A stretch of 11,704 nt of DNA from Chthoniobacterales bacterium (GTDB lineage: Bacteria > Verrucomicrobiota > Verrucomicrobiia > Chthoniobacterales > JACTMZ01), in NCBI GenBank assembly GCA_017853515.1, contig JAFMJK010000052.1, positions 1-11,704 of the forward strand, written 5' to 3'. The position numbers and the translations under genes are program-made. The notes under the pieces are model-generated. The model was given only the letters and a program-made list of their open reading frames with translations, was not told the origin of the DNA and did not search any database. This document shows positions 6,343 through 11,704 of the stretch, in pieces (the stretch's first letter is position 1; each line of letters opens with the position of its first letter).

Positions 6343-6895
6343 GGTTGCGGAGGGCTTCGAGGTGTTCGCGCACACCATAGCCTTTGTGGCGGGCGAAACC
6401 ATACCGGGGATACTGCGCGTCGAGATCGGTCATCAGGCGGTCGCGAGTCACTTTGGCGATGATGCTCGCCGCCGCGATGCTCAGGCTGAGCGCGTCACCT
6501 CCGACCAGTGCGGTATGCTCGACCGGGAGGCCGCGCACGGGAAGTCCGTCCACCAACGCGTGGTCCGGTTTGCGAGGCAGCGCGTCCAAGGCGCGCGCCA
6601 TGGCGAGGTGGGTCGCGCGGAGAATGTTGAGACGGTCGATTTCCCCGACGGAGGCTTCGCCCACGGCCCAGTGGACTTCGGCCTGCGCGGTGAGTGCCGC
6701 GTGGAGGGCCTCGCGTTTTTTCGGCGCGACCTTTTTCGAATCGTTGAGCCCGTCGAGTTCGAATTCGTCCGGCAGGATGACCGCGGCGGCAACCACCGGC
6801 CCGGCGAGCGGACCGCGTCCGGCTTCGTCCACGCCCGCGACGAAAAGAAAACCGCGAGCGCGCAGGGCACGCTCGCGGGTGAAATCGCAGGCCAT
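6266..6895 (-). CDS. rnhB: Ribonuclease HII
   Basis: Endoribonuclease that cleaves the RNA strand of RNA/DNA hybrids and nicks at ribonucleotides misincorporated in DNA, using Mg or Mn. The 209-residue product has VAGVDEAGRGPLAGPV (19-34, catalytic D23 and E24), LNDSKKVAPKKRE, LVDG with D116, and GGDALSLSIAAASIIAKVTRD with D134; this completes the DEDD set. HKGYGV (170-175) follows, with valine where threonine is usual. ATG 6895 gives a normal-length enzyme and has GAAGG upstream. It begins 19 bp after rplS and its end overlaps yraN by 77 bp, so the three are almost certainly one transcript. Confidence 0.97.
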   Translation of the reverse strand: MACDFTRERALRARGFLFVAGVDEAGRGPLAGPVVAAAVILPDEFELDGLNDSKKVAPKKREALHAALTAQAEVHWAVGEASVGEIDRLNILRATHLAMARALDALPRKPDHALVDGLPVRGLPVEHTALVGGDALSLSIAAASIIAKVTRDRLMTDLDAQYPRYGFARHKGYGVREHLEALRNHGPCPVHRRTFQPVAQTQIAFQAAC

Positions 6896-6914
6896 GGTGC
6901 GGCCTTCGCTTGGC

Positions 6915-7283
6915 TTATGCCGCGGCGGAGGCGGCGGCGCGGGCTTTCTCCTTCACCGTGGTGGCGGACTTGCCTTTGCGCGTGCGGAGGTAATTGAGCT
7001 TGGCGCGGCGGACGGCGCCTTTCTTCTCCACTTCGATTTTGGCGATGCGCGGGGAGTGCATCGGGAACACCCGCTCGACGCCCTCGCCGTAGGAAACGCG
7101 GCGCACGGTGAAGTTCTCGTTCACGCCCGTGCCTTTGCGGCCGATGACGATGCCGGCGTAAATCTGGATACGCTCTTTGTCGCCCTCTATGACGCGGGTG
7201 TGCACTTTGACGCTGTCGCCCACGTTGAATGCGGCGATGTCTTTCTTCAGTTGTTCAGCCTCGATTTTATCCAAAACATTCAT
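6915..7283 (-). CDS. rplS: 50S ribosomal protein L19
   Basis: Large-subunit ribosomal protein located at the 30S-50S interface. The 122-residue sequence carries the L19 signatures GDSVKVHTRVIEGDKERIQI, YAGIVIGRKGTGVNENFTVR, YGEGVERVFPMHSPRIAKIE and RAKLNYLRTRKGKSA. A lysine/alanine-rich tail (EKARAAASAAA) follows the conserved part. ATG 7283 is supported by AAGGA 7 nt upstream (7291-7295). In many bacteria rplS is last in rpsP-rimM-trmD-rplS. Here the bases immediately upstream belong to a divergent pduO gene, so rplS heads its own operon and needs its own promoter in 7284-7432. Confidence 0.98.
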   Translation of the reverse strand: MNVLDKIEAEQLKKDIAAFNVGDSVKVHTRVIEGDKERIQIYAGIVIGRKGTGVNENFTVRRVSYGEGVERVFPMHSPRIAKIEVEKKGAVRRAKLNYLRTRKGKSATTVKEKARAAASAAA

Positions 7284-7432
7284 GACTTCTTCCTTTCCCG
7301 ATAAAAATGGCCCTGCTGTTTATCTCCGCAACGTCCTGAGGGCAACAACTTTCCTCCATCCCGGCGGAACATATCTACATATCATGATATTTTGATGGGT
7401 TGCTTTTGGATGATCCTCAGGTATTTAATAAA
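7284..7432. promoter_or_regulatory. Divergent intergenic region between rplS and pduO
   Basis: This 149-bp gap between divergent genes must hold promoters for both directions. It is clearly more AT-rich than its surroundings, especially 7371-7435. I cannot point to convincing -35/-10 pairs. I looked for a cobalamin riboswitch (B12-box) ahead of pduO and saw none; the space is also short for one. Confidence 0.5.
7379..7390. promoter_or_regulatory. Perfect 12-bp palindrome, possible operator
   Basis: ATATCATGATAT is its own reverse complement. It sits in the AT-rich part of the divergent gap, 42 bp before the pduO start and about 95 bp before rplS. Dimeric regulators favour such sites, but a single AT-rich palindrome can arise by chance. 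Confidence 0.3.
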
Positions 7433-7999
7433 ATGATGAACAGCATTGCCACCAGAACCGGGGACGACGGGACGACCTCCCTTCTCTTCGGGCGCCGCGT
7501 GCCCAAAACCGACATGCGCATCGTGGCCAATGGCCGTGTCGACGAACTCAACGTCCGCCTCGGCATGGCCAAAGCGTGCCTGCCGCCCGACGAAACGGAA
7601 GCCCTCGCCTTCATCGAGCAAGTGCAGCGCAATTTGGTCAACTTGATGGGCGAGGTCGCGGTCGCGCCGGAAGATTGGGAACGCTACGGCTCGAGCGGCA
7701 TGCCGAATTTCGACGATGCTCTGCTCGGTGTGCTCGACGCCCGCGTGGCCCGTCTTGAATCCGAAGGCTTCACCTACAAAGGCTGGGCAACGCCGGGCGG
7801 CAACCTCCCGGCCGCTGCGATCGATTGCGCCCGCACCGCCTGCCGCGAGGCGGAACTCGGTCTGCTCGGTGTCCTCGAAGCCGGGTTGCTCAACCCCAAG
7901 CGCGCCGACCTCATTCTCCAGTCGCTCAACCGCCTGTCCGACGTTCTCTGGCTCGAGGCGCGGCGGGCCGAAAGCGCCGTTCCGGCGCCGCACGCGTAA
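7433..7999 (+). CDS. pduO: PduO-type cob(I)alamin adenosyltransferase
   Basis: Transfers the adenosyl group of ATP to reduced corrinoid to form adenosylcobalamin, in the cytoplasm. The 188-residue protein is an all-helical PduO/MMAB-type enzyme. IATRTGDDGTTSLLFGRRV holds the nucleotide-binding N-terminal motif, GRVDELNVRLG supplies D37, and CARTACREAE supplies R134, R138 and E141 (matching the ATP-site R-x3-R-x2-E of the family). LNRLSDVLWLEARRAE closes the last helix. The usual RTxCRRAER reads RTACREAEL, so two conserved arginines are replaced while the key residues remain. ATG 7433 (or 7436) is chosen because homology starts at once. A TTG at 7400 would add 11 unrelated residues; only a weak AGG lies 11 nt upstream of 7433. 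metH starts 11 bp after its stop, so the two are probably co-transcribed. Confidence 0.9.
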   Translation: MMNSIATRTGDDGTTSLLFGRRVPKTDMRIVANGRVDELNVRLGMAKACLPPDETEALAFIEQVQRNLVNLMGEVAVAPEDWERYGSSGMPNFDDALLGVLDARVARLESEGFTYKGWATPGGNLPAAAIDCARTACREAELGLLGVLEAGLLNPKRADLILQSLNRLSDVLWLEARRAESAVPAPHA

Positions 8000-8010
8000 C
8001 ACGTTCCGTC

Positions 8011-11000
8011 ATGTCCAAGCCCGATACAGCCGAGGCTCTGCGCGCTTTGATGGCCGAGCGCATCATCTACCTCGATGGCGCCATGGGGACGATGATCCAG
8101 CGCCACAAGCTGGACGAGGCGGCCTACCGCGGAAAGCGCTTCGCCGACTGGCCCAGCGACGTCAAAGGGAACAACGATCTCCTCGTTCTGACCCAGCCGG
8201 ACATCATCCGCGGGATCCACGAGCAATACATCGCCGCGGGCTCCGACCTGATCGAGACGAACACCTTCAACAGCACGACCATTTCCCAGGCCGACTACGG
8301 GATGGAGGAAATCGTGCCCGACTTGAACCTCGCGGCGGCCAAGTTGGCGCGGGAGGCGGCAGACGCTTGCAAAGATCGCCGCGTCTTTGTCGCCGGAGCG
8401 GTCGGCCCGATGAGCAAGACCCTGACCATTTCCCGTGACGTCAACGATCCGGGCGCGCGCGAAGTGACTTTCCAGCAGGTGGCTGCGGCTTACCGCGATC
8501 AGGTGGACAATCTCGTCGCGGGCGGGGTGGACGTCCTTCTCGTCGAGACCGTTTTCGACACACTCAATTGCAAAGCCGCGCTCTACGCCATCGCGCAATA
8601 TTTCGCCGATAAGAAGATCAGCCTCCCGGTCATGGTCTCGGGCACGATCACCGATTTGAGCGGGCGCACATTGACGGGCCAAACCACCGAGGCGTTCCTC
8701 AATTCCATTTCGCATTTTCCGCTGCTCAGCGTCGGCCTCAACTGCGCGCTCGGACCCAAGGAAATGCGGCCCTACATCGAGGAACTGGCGCACCTCGCGC
8801 CGTTCCATGTCAGCACCTACCCGAACGCCGGCCTGCCCGATCCGCTCTCGCCGACCGGCTTTCCCGAGACGCCCGAATCGCTCGCCCCGCAATTGCGCGA
8901 GTGGGCCGAGCAAGGCTGGCTGAACATCATCGGCGGTTGCTGCGGCACGACGCCCGATCACATCGCGGCGATTGTCAAAGCGACGCGCGGCGTCAAACCG
9001 CGCCGGCTGCCCGAACGCACGCGCACCCTGCGCCTGAGCGGACTGGAACCGTTCACCGCGCGTCCCGAAATTCCCTTCATCAACGTCGGCGAGCGCACCA
9101 ACGTCACCGGTTCTCCCAAATTCGCCAAGCTCATCCTCGGCAACCAATACGACGAAGCGCTCGCCGTGGCGCGCCAGCAGGTCGAGGCCGGGGCGCAGAT
9201 CATCGACGTCAACATGGACGAGGGGATGCTCGACGGCGCGGCAGCCATGACCAAATTCCTCCAGCTTGTCGCCAGCGAGCCGGATATTTCGAAGGTTCCG
9301 ATCATGATCGACTCCTCCAAGTGGGAAGTGATCGAAGCGGGGTTGCGCTGCGTGCAGGGCAAGTGCGTGGTCAACTCCATCTCGCTCAAGGAGGGCGAAG
9401 AAAAATTCAAAGAGCAGGCCCGTCAGGTCATGCGCTACGGCGCGGCCGTGATCGTCATGGCCTTCGACGAAAAGGGTCAGGCGGACAACTTCGAGCGTCG
9501 CAAAGAAATCTGCGGCCGCGCTTACAGGATTCTCGTCGAGGAAGTCGGCTTCCCTGCCGAAGACATCATTTTCGATCCCAACATCCTCACCGTTGCCACG
9601 GGCATCGAGGAGCACAACAACTACGCCGTCGATTTCATCGAGGCCACGCGCTGGATCAAACAGAACCTGCCCTACGCTCGGGTCAGTGGCGGGGTAAGCA
9701 ACATTTCCTTTTCGTTCCGCGGAAACAATCCGGTCCGCGAGGCCATGCACACGGCCTTCCTTTACCACGCGATCAAGGCCGGACTCGACATGGGTATCGT
9801 CAATGCCGGCCAGCTCGGCGTTTACGCCGAAATCCCGCCCGACCTGCTCGAGCTGATCGAGGACGTCCTGCTCAACCGCCGCCCCGATGCCACCGAGCGT
9901 CTCGTCACCTTCGCGGAAACGGTCAAGGGCTCGGGCAAGGCCGCCGTCGAGAAAGACACCAAATGGCGCGAGGCGCCGGTGGAAGAACGCCTGGCCCATG
10001 CCCTGATCAAGGGCATCGTCGATCACATCGACGAGGACACCGAAGAAGCGCGGCAGAAATACCCGCGTCCGCTCGACGTGATCGAAGGTCCGCTGATGAA
10101 CGGCATGAAGATCGTCGGCGATCTTTTCGGTGAGGGGAAAATGTTCCTCCCGCAGGTCGTGAAGAGCGCCCGTGTCATGAAGAAGTCGGTTGCCTGGCTC
10201 ACGCCCTACATGGAACGCGAGCGCGCGGCCAATCCCAACGCCCGGGCCCAAGGCAAAGTGCTCATGGCCACGGTCAAAGGCGATGTGCACGACATCGGCA
10301 AAAACATCGTCGGGGTCGTTCTGGCCTGCAACAGCTACGAGGTCATCGACATCGGCGTGATGGTCCCCTGCGAAAAAATCCTCGCCGAGGCCAAGAATCA
10401 CGGGGTCGATGTTATCGGTCTCTCCGGACTCATCACGCCGTCCTTGGACGAAATGATGCACGTGGCCGCGGAAATGAAACGCGAGGGCTTCGACCTGCCG
10501 CTCCTCATCGGCGGCGCCACGACCAGCCGTGCGCACAGCGCGGTCAAGATAGCACCGCACTACGACAGGGAAGTCGTCCATGTGACCGACGCCTCGCGGG
10601 TCGTCGGCGTTGTCTCGCAACTGCTCAATCCCGAGACGAGGCCCAAATTTGCCGCCGATCTGGCGTCCGACTACGAGCGCCTGCGCACCGAATTCGCGGC
10701 CAAGCAGCGCGACGCCAAACTCGTCTCGATCGGCGAAGCCCGCAACCGCCGCTTCGCCCCCGATTGGTCGAAGGAGCTGATCGACACGCCGGCCTTCACC
10801 GGGGTGAAAGTCTTCGACGATTTCCCGCTAGGCGAACTCGTCGATTACATCGACTGGTCGCCTTTTTTCCACGCGTGGGAATTGCGCGGCCGTTTTCCCG
10901 CCATCCTCGAGGACGAGGTGGTCGGACAGCACGCCACCGAACTTTACAACGATGCCCGCAAGATGCTCGACCAGATCGTGGCCGAGAAATGGATCACCGC

Positions 11001-11703
11001 AAAGGGTGTCTGCGCCATCATGCCGGCCAATGCAGTAGGTGATGACATCGAGATCTACGCCGATGCGGACCGCTCGAAAGTTCTGAAAACTTTCCACACG
11101 CTGCGCCAGCAGTCGGACAAATCCTCGGGTCAGCCTAATTACGCGCTATCCGACTTCATTGCGCCGCGCCACAGCGGTCGCATCGACTACTGCGGTGGTT
11201 TCACCGTCACGGCGGGCATCGGCGTCGAGGAGCGGGCCAAAGCCTTCGAGACCGCGCACGACGACTACAGTTCGATCCTGCTCAAAGCGCTGGCCGACCG
11301 GCTCGCCGAGGCTTTTGCCGAGCGTATGCACAAAGAAGTGCGCGACCTCTGGGGCTACGGAAACTCGGAGAATCTGAGCAACGAGGACCTCATCCGCGAA
11401 AAATACCGCGGCATCCGTCCGGCCCCGGGTTATCCGGCCTGCCCCGACCACACCGAGAAATGGATTCTTTTCGATTTGCTCGAGAGCACCAAACACACCG
11501 GTGTCAAGCTGACCGAAAGCCTTGCCATGATGCCCGCGAGTTCGGTCAGCGGCATGTATTTCGCGCATCCCGAGGCGAAATATTTCGCGGTCGGCAAAAT
11601 CCAGCGCGACCAAGTGGAAGACTACGCCCAGCGCAAAGGTATGTCCGCCGCCGAAGTGGAAAAGTGGCTCGCCCCGAATTTGGCTTACGAGCCGAAGAGG
11701 TAG
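8011..11703 (+). CDS. metH: Cobalamin-dependent methionine synthase MetH
   Basis: Transfers a methyl group from methyltetrahydrofolate through methylcobalamin to homocysteine, making methionine. At 1230 residues it is full length (E. coli 1227). Domains in order: homocysteine-binding barrel (about 1-330) with zinc ligands C245, C310 and C311 (GLNCALG, GGCCGTT); methyltetrahydrofolate barrel (about 350-620, starting FINVGERTNVTG); cap helices (about 645-740); cobalamin-binding Rossmann domain (about 745-890) with DVHDIGKN, whose H760 is the lower cobalt ligand, and IGGATTSRAHSAVKIAPHY; and the reactivation domain (about 925-1230) with the AdoMet-binding RPAPGYPACPDHTEK, R1136 and Y1141. ATG 8011 begins directly before the conserved ERIIYLDGAMGTMIQ and has no Shine-Dalgarno, so coupling to pduO 11 bp upstream may drive initiation. 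No SAM or cobalamin riboswitch precedes it. The stop TAG lies one base before the window ends. Confidence 0.98.
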   Translation: MSKPDTAEALRALMAERIIYLDGAMGTMIQRHKLDEAAYRGKRFADWPSDVKGNNDLLVLTQPDIIRGIHEQYIAAGSDLIETNTFNSTTISQADYGMEEIVPDLNLAAAKLAREAADACKDRRVFVAGAVGPMSKTLTISRDVNDPGAREVTFQQVAAAYRDQVDNLVAGGVDVLLVETVFDTLNCKAALYAIAQYFADKKISLPVMVSGTITDLSGRTLTGQTTEAFLNSISHFPLLSVGLNCALGPKEMRPYIEELAHLAPFHVSTYPNAGLPDPLSPTGFPETPESLAPQLREWAEQGWLNIIGGCCGTTPDHIAAIVKATRGVKPRRLPERTRTLRLSGLEPFTARPEIPFINVGERTNVTGSPKFAKLILGNQYDEALAVARQQVEAGAQIIDVNMDEGMLDGAAAMTKFLQLVASEPDISKVPIMIDSSKWEVIEAGLRCVQGKCVVNSISLKEGEEKFKEQARQVMRYGAAVIVMAFDEKGQADNFERRKEICGRAYRILVEEVGFPAEDIIFDPNILTVATGIEEHNNYAVDFIEATRWIKQNLPYARVSGGVSNISFSFRGNNPVREAMHTAFLYHAIKAGLDMGIVNAGQLGVYAEIPPDLLELIEDVLLNRRPDATERLVTFAETVKGSGKAAVEKDTKWREAPVEERLAHALIKGIVDHIDEDTEEARQKYPRPLDVIEGPLMNGMKIVGDLFGEGKMFLPQVVKSARVMKKSVAWLTPYMERERAANPNARAQGKVLMATVKGDVHDIGKNIVGVVLACNSYEVIDIGVMVPCEKILAEAKNHGVDVIGLSGLITPSLDEMMHVAAEMKREGFDLPLLIGGATTSRAHSAVKIAPHYDREVVHVTDASRVVGVVSQLLNPETRPKFAADLASDYERLRTEFAAKQRDAKLVSIGEARNRRFAPDWSKELIDTPAFTGVKVFDDFPLGELVDYIDWSPFFHAWELRGRFPAILEDEVVGQHATELYNDARKMLDQIVAEKWITAKGVCAIMPANAVGDDIEIYADADRSKVLKTFHTLRQQSDKSSGQPNYALSDFIAPRHSGRIDYCGGFTVTAGIGVEERAKAFETAHDDYSSILLKALADRLAEAFAERMHKEVRDLWGYGNSENLSNEDLIREKYRGIRPAPGYPACPDHTEKWILFDLLESTKHTGVKLTESLAMMPASSVSGMYFAHPEAKYFAVGKIQRDQVEDYAQRKGMSAAEVEKWLAPNLAYEPKR

Positions 11704-11704
11704 G

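Noticed and set aside
7284..7432. Cobalamin riboswitch ahead of pduO-metH
   Set aside because: No B12-box or matching stems are visible, and the gap is shorter than a typical aptamer plus expression platform.
7825..8010. Upstream extension of the metH frame into pduO
   Set aside because: The extension is arginine/proline-rich out-of-frame pduO sequence; MetH homology starts just after ATG 8011.
7774..10620. A 948-codon open frame on the - strand, antisense to pduO and metH
   Set aside because: It is a GC-rich shadow frame opposite a clearly conserved metH; its residue pattern shows no recognisable domain.

Overview
The window is about 11.7 kb of GC-rich bacterial DNA, densely packed with housekeeping genes. 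I suspect a member of the Verrucomicrobiota or a relative. The grounds are GC content, a bacterial PUR-domain gene, TCAACCC/TCAACTC-type intergenic repeats, and an in-frame palindromic element encoding the peptide VAAVYDRR. This placement is an inference, not a database result.

Layout. (1) Left end, + strand: a family-4 glycosyltransferase (111-1307). Its 3' end overlaps by 16 bp the 3' end of a convergent thiC. (2) thiC (1292-3316, - strand) makes the thiamin pyrimidine and sits behind a clear TPP riboswitch (3356-3452). It carries a 64-bp palindromic insertion that is translated as part of the protein. (3) A seven-gene - strand block runs from 7283 down to 3524: rplS, rnhB, yraN, trpS, a DUF4149-type membrane protein, a PUR-domain nucleic-acid-binding protein, and a 5'-truncated pRiA4b ORF-3-type gene. 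It ends in a hairpin plus U-tract terminator (3486-3524). rplS-rnhB-yraN is a widely conserved translation/RNA-processing order; the genes after it look lineage-specific. trpS is followed by an intergenic stretch built of nested inverted repeats. (4) Right end, + strand: a divergent intergenic region (7284-7432) with an AT-rich 12-bp palindrome leads into a PduO-type cobalamin adenosyltransferase (7433-7999). Next comes a complete cobalamin-dependent methionine synthase metH (8011-11703), whose stop codon lies at the window edge.

How the genes relate. pduO and metH form a B12 pair: one adenosylates corrinoid, the other uses methylcobalamin. thiC is independently regulated by thiamin pyrophosphate. 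The rplS block serves ribosome assembly, RNA/DNA hybrid removal and tRNA charging.

I see no CRISPR array, tRNA, rRNA, transposase, phage gene or recognisable defence system. The unusual material is the palindromic element translated within thiC, the PUR/pRiA4b arrangement (one reading frame split by a TGA, with the second gene lacking its family's N-terminus), and the nested repeats after trpS.
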